A stretch of DNA of 64,000 nt from an uncultured Lachnospiraceae bacterium (GTDB taxonomy: Bacteria > Bacillota > Clostridia > Lachnospirales > Lachnospiraceae), in assembly GCA_947165025.1 (NCBI GenBank), contig CAMUYQ010000001.1:555940-619939 (forward strand), in the 5' to 3' direction. Below the pieces are notes generated by a model. It made no database searches. It was not told where the DNA came from and saw only the letters and a program-made list of their open reading frames with translations. Of this stretch, positions 45,462 through 53,608 are shown piece after piece. How positions within the stretch are numbered: the first letter of the stretch is position 1; each line of letters begins with the position of its first letter. The translations under genes and the position numbers were made by a program.

Positions 45462-45905
45462 TTAAAAAAGTAATAGCTGTTCATAATATTCCTTATCCTC
45501 ATCCTTAAACACGTTGAAGATGACTCTGTCCATTGCTCCTTCATGCGAATCCAGCCAGTCTGTAACTGTCCCCACTGCAATCGCAGCTGCCCGTTTATTA
45601 GGGAAATGGAATACTCCTGTTGAAATACAGCAAAAAGCCACGCTCCTAAGACCGTTTTTAAGGCACATGTCAAGAGTGTTTCTATAGCAGTCCGCAAGGT
45701 CGTTTTCCAGTTCCTTAGTAAGCCTTCCCTGGACTATAGGCCCCACGATATGAATCACGTTTTTAGCAGGGAGATTATAGCCCGGTGTGAGCATAGGTAC
45801 TGCCGTGGGCTGCTCATAATCCCTGCCATACTTTATACGGAAATTATCCATCTGTCTGTTACACTCAGCTCTCATCTGGATCCCGGCATAAGTGTGTATA
45901 CAATT
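45462..45905 (-). pseudogene. Truncated zinc-macrodomain ADP-ribosyl hydrolase
   Basis: The C-terminal 147 residues of a macrodomain of the SirTM-linked protein-ADP-ribose hydrolase type: NCIHTYAGIQMRAECN, GYNLPAKNVIHIVGP and SVAFCCISTGVFHFPNKRAAAIAV. Full-length relatives are about 260 aa and carry an N-terminal NAANS ADP-ribose loop that is missing here. Upstream the frame passes directly into the recombinase gene, so integration of the mobile element cut off the 5' part, which is not found in the window. The fragment probably has no activity. Confidence 0.8.
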
Positions 45906-46797
45906 CGCGATACTCCTCTGAATCACACATCTGTGACTCCGCATCGATAGAAGTATCGCTACAGACGAAAAAATCGTCGTAGCTCTCGGTTTTGTTACCC
46001 TTTATGAAAAGATGGCATTTGCTCTCTTCACCCTCTTGTGTTACATAAACCCTGTCTATAATACTCTTAATAACACCGATCACCACTTCCGGCTCTTTGC
46101 CCTTAACCAGCTCTTCAAAATGATTCGCTGTATAAATGATACCTTCAAGATCCTTTAAGTGCTCTGACTGTTCCATATTCTGAGCATCAAGCTTGTGTAA
46201 TACCTTTTTCTTTTCTTCAATTTCTTTTGCCATTTCATCTATATCGGCCTGAATATATTGTCTCGTACTATCAGTTGCGGTACGAAGCGACTTTACCTGC
46301 GCCTTTATACTCTTTTCAAGCTTTTCAATGGCTTTTTTTAAAGTCTCAATATCTTTCTCGCTTCCATTACCTTTCAGCAGACTCTTAATCTCATTTTGAA
46401 TTTCTTCAATATAATCCTTGTCTCCGCTATCTGATAAATGAGATAAACGCTCTACAATGTATTCATCCATTTCAACCCCACGAATAGCTTGAAATCCGCA
46501 AGGTCCTTTTCGTATGGCATTAGGGCAAGCATATTTAAACCTTGGTTTCCCATTGGTAAACCGATTGCTCTCAGGAATGACATTGAGTTTTCTATGGCAA
46601 AGTGGACAATATATTAACCCTGCCAATAAAGCGTTTGTTGTCCTATGGGGCCGATTATAATTATCAGCAATTTCTTCTTTTATATTCTGTGCTTCAATCC
46701 AATCCTCAGAAGAAACAAAACCTACATGCCGCCCAGGAGCGACAATCCAATCCTCCATTCCATTAAGAGTAGTTAGGCGTGTAAATTCAGGTCTACT
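45865..46797 (-). pseudogene. 3' remnant of a large serine recombinase (ICE integrase)
   Basis: About 310 codons covering the end of the recombinase domain (SRPEFTRLTTLNGMEDWIVAPGRHVGFVSSEDW), the zinc ribbon (YCPLCHRKL...YACPNAIRKGPCG) and the long coiled coil. The catalytic serine domain is missing; a stop lies in frame upstream and the sequence there belongs to another gene. The C-terminal codons run into the truncated macrodomain gene, as expected for an integrase at the attachment site of its element. It cannot catalyse excision. Confidence 0.85.
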
Positions 46798-46817
46798 GCG
46801 CTCTGAAAAAATGCCAT
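46773..46817 (-). pseudogene. Stub of maff2 at a deletion junction
   Basis: A GGAGG site and ATG open a frame MAFFQSAVDLNLHA and stop. MAFF plus a short helix is the start of Maff2 membrane proteins, which follow virD4 in Tn1549-like elements. After about 9 codons the sequence becomes the recombinase gene in another frame. This marks the deletion that removed the transfer genes. Confidence 0.6.
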
Positions 46818-46905
46818 AATAAAAATCCTCCGTAAATTAAAATGATTGTTTGTTAGTTACTGTTGTCCGTAAGCCCGTCGACTGACTCACGGTATGCGCG
46901 CATAA

Positions 46906-46939
46906 GAAAAAAGCCCTCTCCCGTTCTTAGGAGAAAGCC
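46906..46939 (-). terminator. Terminator after virD4
   Basis: On the minus strand GGCTTTCTCC and GGGAGAGGGCT arms (with G-U pairs) are followed by TTTTTT, directly after the virD4 stop codon. Confidence 0.7.
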
Positions 46940-47746
46940 TTAGTCTTCGTTGATTTCGATGACTTCATATTGGTCATCGGGTTTCAATATTAAGTTGTGA
47001 TCAAGGAACTTCTCGATATCGAACCAGTTCCTTTTGTCCGCATCCGCTGTCAGCGGATATTTCGGATGCTGCGTTAAGTCGTACTTATCTGAAAGAAAAG
47101 GTCTTACGCCTCTGACTTGGACAATACACTTGCCGCCATCCATGACCGCCAATTCGTCGATACTCATAAGATCATGACCTAACTTCTGGTAATTCATGTT
47201 GTAGCTCTGACTCGTACCCCTGGTTTCGCCCGTGTTATACATATCAATCGTTTCTTTACCAAGAATAGTGTTCAGGTCCTTTAGAGTCGTCTGTTCAGAG
47301 CCGCCCAGGAATATCTGGGTGTCGCAGTTACCAATGATGGTATCTGCATTGTCTTTGTAAATCGCCTTAAGCTGTGATTTTGCCTGCAACACAAGTGCTG
47401 CAGATATCTCACGGCTACGGATGGTAGCCATAAGTTTCTCAAGATTCGGAATCTGGCCGATGTTTGCTGCCTCATCAATAAGACATCTTACATGCACCGG
47501 AAGCCTTCCGCCATAGACATCATCTGCTTTTTCGCAAAGTAGGTTGAAAAGCTGCGTGTAAACCATGCTGATCAGGAAATTAAAGGTTGCGTCTGTATCT
47601 GACATGATAAGGAATAACGCTGTCTTCTTATCGCCCAGGGTATCAAGCTCAAGTTCATCGTATGCCGTAATCTCACGAAGCTCCTTTATATCAAAGGGAG
47701 CGAGCCTTGCGCCGCAGCTCACAAGTATGGATTTAGCTGTCTTGCC
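46940..47746 (-). pseudogene. 3' part of interrupted virD4 (TraG-type coupling protein)
   Basis: About 268 codons of the ATPase C-terminal half of a VirD4/TraG coupling protein: GKTAKSILVSCGARLAPFDIKELREI, CLIDEAANIGQIPNLEKLMATIRSREISAALVLQAKSQL (Walker B LIDEAA) and DTIIGNCDTQIFLGG. It lacks the Walker A half, found at 57,910-58,872. A GTG at 47,722 could allow translation of a fragment. The break is exactly at the TGTTGC core, and the frame continues perfectly across it when the insert is removed. Confidence 0.92.
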
Positions 47747-47752
47747 TGTTGC
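47747..47752. other. Left attachment core (TGTTGC) of the nested element
   Basis: The core TGTTGC adjoins the virD4 3' part. Inward, the octamer TCTTGTAC occurs 15 nt from the core (47,768-47,775), matching the octamer near the right core. Confidence 0.7.
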
Positions 47753-47818
47753 TAATTGTCAATAGTATCTTGTACTTTTTCTTGTGGAAATGCCCAGAAA
47801 CCGCTCTAAATATGGGCA

Positions 47819-47850
47819 AGAAAAAAGGACCGGATTATGCTCCGATCCTT
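47819..47850 (-). terminator. Terminator after the ABC-F gene
   Basis: On the minus strand AAGGATCGGA and TCCGGTCCTT arms with a 6-nt loop precede TTTTTT, about 22 bp after the stop codon. Confidence 0.8.
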
Positions 47851-47872
47851 CACATGAATAATAATTTGATGC

Positions 47873-49408
47873 TTATTTGATATGGATAATTCCTGTGCCA
47901 ACCTTTTCCTGAAACCTGATATCATGCTCTACCAAAAGCATAGTAGGCTCATATTGCAGGATCAGTTTTTCAATCTGCATCCGAGAGAACACATCAATAA
48001 AGTTGAGCGGTTCATCCCAGATATATAAATGGGCAGGCGTGATCAAACTTGCAGCGATCAATACCTTTTTCTTCTGACCCTCCGAGAAATCCTCCATATT
48101 CTTCACGAACTGCTCCCGTCCAAGATCAAGCTGTCTTAATACCGCAAGAAAAAGACTTTCATTAAGCCCCTTCTTCTCACAGTATTTCCGTAAAGTCCCT
48201 GACAGAAAGGATGTATCCTGATTGATATATGATATCGTCATACCAGATGCAACATCCAGATTACCGGATATGATCAGCCTCGTATCATCTCTCTGCTCAC
48301 GATGATCTGCCTTCTGCATTATCGCTTTCAGAATACTCGATTTCCCGCATCCGTTCTCTCCAGAAAGAATTATTCTCTCGCCACGCTTTACCTGAAAACG
48401 CAGACCTTCAAATAAAGGCTCTCCGGCATCTTCATATCCGAGGGAAAGGTCATTTGCATTAATAAGCACTTCCTTATGAAATCTGAGCGATTCTATTTTC
48501 AGCTCAGATACTCTCTCAATATCTTGCAGCAACCCCTCTTTTTCTTTTATCTCTCTGTCAATGCGCTGCTCATAAGACTTGACCCGTGCCTGCATCTTTT
48601 TGGTTTTTGCACCAATAAAGGATCTGGTAGCGATACTTCTGTCATGTTCCTTAACGGGATCAAATCCTATCTTGGAATTCTCATTCTTATCTGCCCATCG
48701 GCTGCTCCTATCGGCTGCAGCCCTCAGTTTGCCGATCTCTTTGAGATGCTTTTCGTTTTCTGCTTGCTGGAATGCGTCCTTCTTTTCCTTATTCTCCCAC
48801 CATGTCGAAAAATTTCCTGCCTGTACCTCGATCGTAGACCTGTTCAAGACAAGCACATGATCACACACACCATCCAGCAGATCCCTGTCATGTGATACAA
48901 GGATAAATCCCTTTTTTGAAGCCAGATATTCCTTTACAATGTCACGCGCCTTAGTGTCAAGATGGTTCGTAGGCTCATCGATCAGTAGGAACTCATTCTC
49001 AGCCGCAAATAGCACTGCCAGCATCACCCTGGTCCGCTCCCCAAAACTAAGCGTCCCAAACGGTCTGTACAAGCATTCCGAATCCATCCTAAGTTCATTC
49101 ATCTGGATAAGTACCTGCCAGATTTCAATCTGTGGTTTCCAGCTCTCTATGAGATCGACCGCATTTTTCGTCAAATCCAAATCGGATACCATATATGGAA
49201 AATAGTCAAAGCCGGTAGCTGTTTTTATGCTGCCACGATAATCATATCTTCCCATAAAAAGATTCAGCAGAGTTGTCTTTCCCTTACCATTTCTCCCGAT
49301 AAGCCCCAGCTTCCAGTCCGTATCAATATTAAAAGTCACATTTTTAAGAACATCATCCGCACTTCCGTCATAGGAAAATGTCAGGTCAGTCACTTGTATC
49401 TGTGCCAT
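47873..49408 (-). CDS. ABC-F ribosomal protection protein, Lsa-like
   Basis: A 511-aa cytoplasmic protein with two ATPase domains and no membrane helices, as in ABC-F proteins. Domain 1 has GRNGKGKTT, LSFGERT and LLIDEPTNHLD. Domain 2 has GENGCGKSS, FSEGQKKKV and IWDEPLNFIDVFSRMQ. The PLNFID variant and interdomain linker are typical of the Lsa/Vga-related antibiotic-resistance group, which displaces lincosamides, pleuromutilins or streptogramins A from the ribosome. The chosen ATG has GGAGGTGAT. It carries a long structured leader with an internal terminator. The exact drug profile cannot be read from sequence. Confidence 0.9.
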   Translation of the reverse strand: MAQIQVTDLTFSYDGSADDVLKNVTFNIDTDWKLGLIGRNGKGKTTLLNLFMGRYDYRGSIKTATGFDYFPYMVSDLDLTKNAVDLIESWKPQIEIWQVLIQMNELRMDSECLYRPFGTLSFGERTRVMLAVLFAAENEFLLIDEPTNHLDTKARDIVKEYLASKKGFILVSHDRDLLDGVCDHVLVLNRSTIEVQAGNFSTWWENKEKKDAFQQAENEKHLKEIGKLRAAADRSSRWADKNENSKIGFDPVKEHDRSIATRSFIGAKTKKMQARVKSYEQRIDREIKEKEGLLQDIERVSELKIESLRFHKEVLINANDLSLGYEDAGEPLFEGLRFQVKRGERIILSGENGCGKSSILKAIMQKADHREQRDDTRLIISGNLDVASGMTISYINQDTSFLSGTLRKYCEKKGLNESLFLAVLRQLDLGREQFVKNMEDFSEGQKKKVLIAASLITPAHLYIWDEPLNFIDVFSRMQIEKLILQYEPTMLLVEHDIRFQEKVGTGIIHIK

Positions 49409-49438
49409 ACACATCACCTCCGATATTTTTAATGGCAC

Positions 49439-49469
49439 AAAAAAATCTGCTCCAAGCCGAAAGCAGATT
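49439..49469 (-). terminator. Leader terminator upstream of the ABC-F gene (attenuator candidate)
   Basis: Perfect arms AATCTGCT / AGCAGATT with a 10-nt loop and seven T on the minus strand, ending about 30 bp before the ABC-F start codon. Its loop contains TTCGGC, which could pair instead with an upstream TATGCCGAA, giving a possible antiterminated form. Confidence 0.65.
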
Positions 49470-49494
49470 ACACGTACAAATGAAGACCCAATAT

Positions 49495-49660
49495 ATGCCG
49501 AAAGAGAGCATCACTTCAGGATGGCTTCAAAATGAATACGATAATCCAATTCGGCATACACAAACAGACCTTTTCAGGCCATACTATTTTCGTTCGCGTT
49601 CACCAAATCAAATTATCTATTCTTCATTTTCTCACCTACACACTAAGCGTGCGCCTTTCC
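49495..49660 (-). promoter_or_regulatory. Structured ABC-F leader with antiterminator-like repeats
   Basis: This non-coding interval (49,409-49,793) separates two genes. On the minus strand TATGCCGAA (near 49,549-49,557) is complementary to TTCGGCATA (near 49,495-49,503), and TTCGGC recurs in the terminator loop. A possible promoter, TTGCGT with a 17-bp spacer and TAATCT, lies near 49,675-49,705. No gene on the plus strand is credible here. Confidence 0.45.
49613..49627 (-). CDS. Leader tetrapeptide MKNR upstream of the ABC-F gene
   Basis: AGGTGAG, three bases, then ATG-AAG-AAT-AGA-TAA gives the peptide MKNR. Very short leader peptides with a good ribosome site are a known part of ribosome-mediated attenuation of antibiotic-resistance genes. 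A second frame starting in the TATGCCGAA repeat encodes 13 residues (MPNWIIVFILKPS) but has a poor ribosome site. Confidence 0.4.
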   Translation of the reverse strand: MKNR

Positions 49661-49744
49661 TCTCGTTGGTCATAGATTATCACTTTCTTCCCAAAAACGC
49701 AATGATAATTTTCATTATGCCAATGTTTTGGCTAAATGTTTTTT

Positions 49745-49777
49745 ATAGCATAAAGAGGTCGGTTTAACGACCCCTTT
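49745..49777 (-). terminator. Hairpin after the MerR gene, weak terminator
   Basis: Arms AAAGGGGTCG and CGACCTCTTT lie 17 bp past the MerR stop codon. There is no clear run of T, so read-through into the ABC-F leader is possible. Confidence 0.4.
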
Positions 49778-49793
49778 ATCAATTCCTTATGTG

Positions 49794-50657
49794 TTATTCA
49801 TAAAATCCCGGGGATGTATAAAACGCTTCTATCGCTTCTCCAATGTATTTTGCGGAGCCATCGCCCATAACCGAATCTATGTCTTTTATCATATCTTCAT
49901 TGTTCTGATAGCACTTAGCGACTTCCATCATAACGGTTTGTGCATCATTAAGCTGATAAAGCTGCTTAATAACAAAATCATATTCACCGATCAACTGTCT
50001 AACCTCGAAAGCGGCGACATCTGTCCCCCGCAACTTAGACAGCCTCTTCTGAATATCTACGATCCTCTTTTGATATGCAGTATACACTTCAGATTTCGGT
50101 GGATTTTTGAGTGACTCTCTAAACGCCTCCTTACCACCATACCACTCTACCATTTTTGAATAATTCCTTTGGGTCTTTTCATCGGACGCACTCTCAATCA
50201 AATGCCTCTCCCATGCGTTCATGCTTCCATAATAATCAATAAAAATCTGTTTCTGAGACTCATTCATATTCTGAAGCATATCGGTGAATAAGTCTTTCAA
50301 TTCCGCTTCATCAAATACTGTAAAGTCCATGTTCTGATCTCCTTTCAACATATTGTCTATGTTGGCAATAATGCGCTCCAATCTCTGTTTTTTAAGACAG
50401 AGCATTTCACGCTGCTTTGCCAAAACACTGTTGCGATCAAGATCAGGATTATCCATGATAAGTTTAATGTCCGCAAGCGGAAGTTCCAACTCACGAAACA
50501 CCAGTATCTGTCCAAGCCTTTCTATGGCTTTATCGTCATAAAGCCGGTATCCTGCTTCCGTTACCTCCGTAGGCTTAAAAAGCCCTATTTCATCATAGTA
50601 ATGAAGCGTGCGCACTGAGATACCCGTAAGCTCTGATACTTCTTTAACTGTTCTCAT
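49794..50657 (-). CDS. MerR-family regulator with TipAS drug-binding domain
   Basis: A 287-aa protein starting at MRTVKEVSELTGISVRTLHYYDEIGLFKP, a MerR winged HTH; the ATG is spaced correctly from AGGAGG. A coiled dimer helix (about 75-105) leads to a C-terminal TipAS-like antibiotic-recognition domain (about 110-287; LTDMLQNM...YKQLYQLNDAQTV-type helices). TipA/Mta proteins bind drugs and activate their own promoter plus export genes. Its promoter has the MerR-type 19-bp spacer. Placed before an ABC-F gene, it may form a drug-response cassette. Confidence 0.88.
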   Translation of the reverse strand: MRTVKEVSELTGISVRTLHYYDEIGLFKPTEVTEAGYRLYDDKAIERLGQILVFRELELPLADIKLIMDNPDLDRNSVLAKQREMLCLKKQRLERIIANIDNMLKGDQNMDFTVFDEAELKDLFTDMLQNMNESQKQIFIDYYGSMNAWERHLIESASDEKTQRNYSKMVEWYGGKEAFRESLKNPPKSEVYTAYQKRIVDIQKRLSKLRGTDVAAFEVRQLIGEYDFVIKQLYQLNDAQTVMMEVAKCYQNNEDMIKDIDSVMGDGSAKYIGEAIEAFYTSPGFYE

Positions 50658-50688
50658 TATGATCATCCTCCTGTCTCTTGATGGAGAT

Positions 50689-50719
50689 ATCGTAGCCTAT
50701 GACGGAGCGTGAGAGTCAA
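50689..50719 (-). promoter_or_regulatory. MerR-type promoter with 19-bp spacer and dyad
   Basis: The minus strand has TTGACT (50,714-50,719), a 19-bp spacer and TACGAT (50,689-50,694). The spacer holds an imperfect dyad around CTATTGAC...GTCATAG. Such over-long spacers are the mark of MerR-activated promoters, so autoregulation is likely. Confidence 0.65.
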
Positions 50720-50776
50720 TAGTTATTTTCATCTTTTTATTATATCGACATAAAAAGGGGTTTACATAGACATAGC

Positions 50777-50980
50777 TCATGACATATTTGCATCGGCTTT
50801 CATCACCCTTTTCAGCTTCTCGGAAAAGGTCTGTCCCTGCTCCTTAAAATGCAAATTTGCAATATAGGTAGTCTTGCCGATGGTGCGTGTAATTCTGCTT
50901 TCGGGCAAAGAGAAAGCGCAGATATCATTTTCGACAACTGCGCCCTTCTGCTCCGGTATTAAATTGTTCTCATTTTTCAT
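50777..50980 (-). CDS. tnpW: Transposon-encoded protein TnpW
   Basis: A 67-aa small protein (NLIPEQKGAVVENDICAFSLPESRITRTIGKTTYIANLHFKEQ) of the TnpW family found next to the mob gene in Tn4451-like elements. The RTIGKTTY and NLHF blocks are the family marks. It follows the relaxase gene by 12 bp with a GGAGG site and is certainly co-transcribed. Its role is unknown. Confidence 0.82.
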   Translation of the reverse strand: MKNENNLIPEQKGAVVENDICAFSLPESRITRTIGKTTYIANLHFKEQGQTFSEKLKRVMKADANMS

Positions 50981-50992
50981 AGGTGTCCTCCT

Positions 50993-52633
50993 CTACAATG
51001 ATTGATTATTTCTTGATCTGGAAATATCTCTGTTCTGCTGGTGGCTCTCGTTTTCAAGCATACGCTCAAGGTCTCTGCGGTTATGACTTAATACCTCGAT
51101 AGAAGCAAGCCTCCAAACTGATTGCGCATAGGGCATCTTGGTTTCATCATATTCTTTCGTGAGAGTATCAAGCTCTTTCTGCCATGCCTTGGGGGTAATC
51201 TTTTTATCGTCCTCCTCTATCATGCCCCGTAATATATCACGGTGGAATTTATAGGTGTTAAGCTCGGACTGATGCTGCATTTTATACTCCTGCGCCACGC
51301 TTTTCTTTGCAAAACCAAGGAAGCCGCCCCTTCCTGCATTCTTTTCCTCGGCTTTTTTCAGTTTCCAATACTCCGAATTGATTTCCTGATATGGCACATC
51401 TTTATGCGCTTCAAGCAGTTTGGTAAGATAATTGATACGCTCCGCCTTGGTAGTCCTTGACTCCATAATAGTATCAAATTCCTCTGCCAGCGACTGTTTT
51501 GCCGCCTTCATTTCTTCAAAAGTAGTCCAGCCCATATCATGCACAAATTTCTCCATAAACTCCTTCTTCTGAAGTTCGGCTCGATCTGCGACTTTTGAGA
51601 TATATTTGCCCTTGTTTACGGGCAGGCTCAGGCGGTCATTATTACGCTTCGCCACCTCTCGGATCATATCAAGTATTTCATTCTTGATAGCCTTAACGGT
51701 TTCAACTGCCTTGACCGGAATAGCCTTGATCTCCTCAAGCTCTTTCCTTGCCTGTTCAAGCATAGCCTTGGCGTTCATAATAATGGTATTTCTTTCAATG
51801 ATCCCTCGGTTAATATCACCTCGGATAGTATGAATGCCGGCTCGCTCCAATGCGCTGGCTTTCTCTCCAAGATGTATCTGCGGCTCTATTTCAAGCCCCT
51901 GCTCCTTGAAAGAACGATGCTCCCAGAAGTTCTCCGTCATACCAAGTTCGGCATTGGCGGCATTGATTGCATTTGCAAGCTCCGCTCTCCATAGCTTGCT
52001 GTATTTCTGATTGTCCCAATCGTTGGTTTTCTCGGTGGTGCATTTCCATTGCTTTCGGTTCTGCTTATCGACTTTCTGCTGACCTGTCTTTTTATCAAAG
52101 ACCGGAATACGCTCGCCGTTCTCGTCCGTGAGATATATTTTCTTCTGCTTCGGCATCCACTTACCCTGCTCGTCAAGGCTCCGTAATGTCATCATAATAT
52201 GACAATGCAGGTTGCGCTGTCCCTTATCATTTTCAGAGTCATGGATGGCAAACTGCACGCACATACCCTTAGAGACAAATAGCCGCTTGCATAGTTCCCT
52301 GACAAACATGATGGCATATTCATAAGTCCACTCGTTTGGAAGCTCTATTCTCCAAGTCCTCGCAAGCTGGGCACTCTTTCCCTTTTCAGCCATCTCGACA
52401 GAGTTCCATAGCTTCGCCGGATCTTTATATTCCGGTGGTGCATTTCCCGGCAGAAGCACCTCATTATGAACAAGATCCTCTGCATACTTTGGATAGTATG
52501 TCTGTCCGTCATACTCGGAATACATCTTCTCACGGCAGATATACCCTGACTGCTCAACTGCGGAATGACCGCCGGTACACTTCGCAGTCCTGCCGCATAT
52601 CTTCATGCGGGTACTTATGTTTTTAACTGCCAT
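50993..52633 (-). CDS. MobA/MobL-family relaxase
   Basis: A 546-aa mobilization protein. The catalytic N-terminal third has RTWRIELPNEWTYEYAIMFVRELCKRLF, AIHDSENDKGQRNLHCHIMMTLR (metal-binding HxH) and later WEHRSFKEQGLEIEPQIHLGEKA, all typical of MobA/MobL relaxases that nick oriT. The rest is charged helical sequence. It resembles the Mob protein of Tn4451-type elements and would let the element use a helper conjugation system. The start has GAGGTG; the hairpin-rich region just upstream is the likely oriT. Confidence 0.92.
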   Translation of the reverse strand: MAVKNISTRMKICGRTAKCTGGHSAVEQSGYICREKMYSEYDGQTYYPKYAEDLVHNEVLLPGNAPPEYKDPAKLWNSVEMAEKGKSAQLARTWRIELPNEWTYEYAIMFVRELCKRLFVSKGMCVQFAIHDSENDKGQRNLHCHIMMTLRSLDEQGKWMPKQKKIYLTDENGERIPVFDKKTGQQKVDKQNRKQWKCTTEKTNDWDNQKYSKLWRAELANAINAANAELGMTENFWEHRSFKEQGLEIEPQIHLGEKASALERAGIHTIRGDINRGIIERNTIIMNAKAMLEQARKELEEIKAIPVKAVETVKAIKNEILDMIREVAKRNNDRLSLPVNKGKYISKVADRAELQKKEFMEKFVHDMGWTTFEEMKAAKQSLAEEFDTIMESRTTKAERINYLTKLLEAHKDVPYQEINSEYWKLKKAEEKNAGRGGFLGFAKKSVAQEYKMQHQSELNTYKFHRDILRGMIEEDDKKITPKAWQKELDTLTKEYDETKMPYAQSVWRLASIEVLSHNRRDLERMLENESHQQNRDISRSRNNQSL

Positions 52634-52739
52634 ATCTGCACCTCGCTTTCTGCCGTATTAGGCATATGCGATGCTGACGGTGCAACAGGGCAGACTTTGT
52701 GGATGGTGAAGCTCTGCTCTTTAGAGCTTCATCAGACGC

Positions 52740-52905
52740 AAAGTACACTAAGGGGTAGGTGTGCCTTGCACACCGGAGGGGAAGCGTAGCGTCCCCTCTT
52801 GGCTGCCACCGGCAGACAACCGCTGTCCGCAGGACGCCTCCGGCAGGACGCACAATACCACCGCTCGCGGTGGTATATCTGTGCGCACCCAGAAAATCTG
52901 GGTGA
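52740..52905. other. Hairpin-rich region, candidate oriT
   Basis: The gap between relaxase and accessory genes holds many short inverted repeats: GGTGTG-ccttg-CACACC, GAGGGG...CCCCTC, TGCC-acc-GGCA, GTCC-gca-GGAC and ATACCACCG-ctcg-CGGTGGTAT. Such clusters beside relaxase genes are typical of transfer origins. The nick site is not identified. Confidence 0.55.
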
Positions 52906-52914
52906 AAGACCTGG

Positions 52915-53355
52915 TCAGTTTTCGTCCTCGTCATTTTCCTCTTTTTCGGAATCAGTATCATCACCATCAGCATCGTCATAATCAGCCTCCTCTGTTTCGT
53001 TACCCTCGGTTTCGACAGTTTCATTTTGATCATCCGTCTTTTCTGCTTCCTGCTCTTCCTTCGGTCTTTCTTTGATAACCGTCTTGATCAGATTTGCGAC
53101 ACCGGCAAAGCTGAACGCACAAGCTATGATCCTGTTCATTTCCGGTTCATTAAACTCATACGCATTAAAACCTTCGGGGAAGTATTTCAGCACACATCCT
53201 CCCATCATATATTTGTGACGATCCTGTATCTTTCTTATGCGATCATTTTCGTCCTTTACTGCCTTCGCATACTGTGCCTGAGCCTGCCGGAACTTCTCAT
53301 CCGCCTTCGCCATCTTCTTGGATTTCTCCATCTGTGTGATTGCTCTCTGTTCCAT
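52915..53355 (-). CDS. Small acidic-tailed mobilization accessory-like protein
   Basis: A 146-aa protein. Residues 1-47 are a charged coiled coil (AKADEKFRQAQAQYAKAVKDENDRIRKIQD), the middle (50-95) is globular and hydrophobic, and the last 45 residues are nearly all Asp/Glu/Thr/Asn. Small coiled proteins in this place, upstream of oriT and relaxase, are often relaxosome accessory proteins of the MobC or DUF3847 kind; a match to a named family is not certain. It is preceded by a strong leader terminator. Confidence 0.6.
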   Translation of the reverse strand: MEQRAITQMEKSKKMAKADEKFRQAQAQYAKAVKDENDRIRKIQDRHKYMMGGCVLKYFPEGFNAYEFNEPEMNRIIACAFSFAGVANLIKTVIKERPKEEQEAEKTDDQNETVETEGNETEEADYDDADGDDTDSEKEENDEDEN

Positions 53356-53400
53356 TTGAAAATCTCCTTTCTTTTGTGCGCCGTTTCCGGCAATTTATGG

Positions 53401-53466
53401 TTAAAAAAAGACGGTGACGATAATCTTCAAAAGATAATCGCCGCCGTCTGCGGTAACGATATTCAA
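53401..53466 (-). CDS. Possible 21-aa leader ORF overlapping a terminator
   Basis: A TTG codon about 10 nt after AGGAGGGAGG opens a frame of 21 codons (MNIVTADGGDYLLKIIVTVFF) whose last half lies in the terminator hairpin at 53,403-53,447. Translation through it would melt the hairpin. It may be chance; only the ribosome site and position support it. Confidence 0.3.
   Translation of the reverse strand: MNIVTADGGDYLLKIIVTVFF
53403..53447 (-). terminator. Strong intrinsic terminator before the mobilization accessory gene
   Basis: 18-bp arms with few mismatches (53,410-53,427 and 53,430-53,447) followed by seven T on the minus strand. It lies 48 bp before the start codon at 53,355, so it could limit expression of the mobilization genes. 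Confidence 0.75.
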
Positions 53467-53508
53467 TTTTTTAAACCTCCCTCCTACCCGTAGGCTTCTT
53501 TATATCAG

Positions 53509-53541
53509 AAAAGGCATTCGGGATTGCTCCTAAATGCCTTT
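53509..53541 (-). terminator. Terminator after the AAA/nuclease gene
   Basis: Arms AAAGGCATTT and AATGCCTTTT on the minus strand, followed by a weak T tract, about 70 bp after the stop codon. Confidence 0.6.
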
Positions 53542-53608
53542 ATCTTTATATTACTGTTCGTTCATCTATGGACTACTGATCATGTTTTTGAAATTATGCA
53601 TAAACCAG

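Noticed and set aside
49378..49767. Plus-strand 129-codon frame over the ABC-F leader
   Set aside because: It overlaps the resistance gene start and the terminator/leader structures; composition and lack of a ribosome site argue against coding.
52623..53075. Several open frames on both strands across the oriT-like region
   Set aside because: They arise from hairpin repeats and the acidic tail of the accessory gene; no family resemblance or ribosome site.
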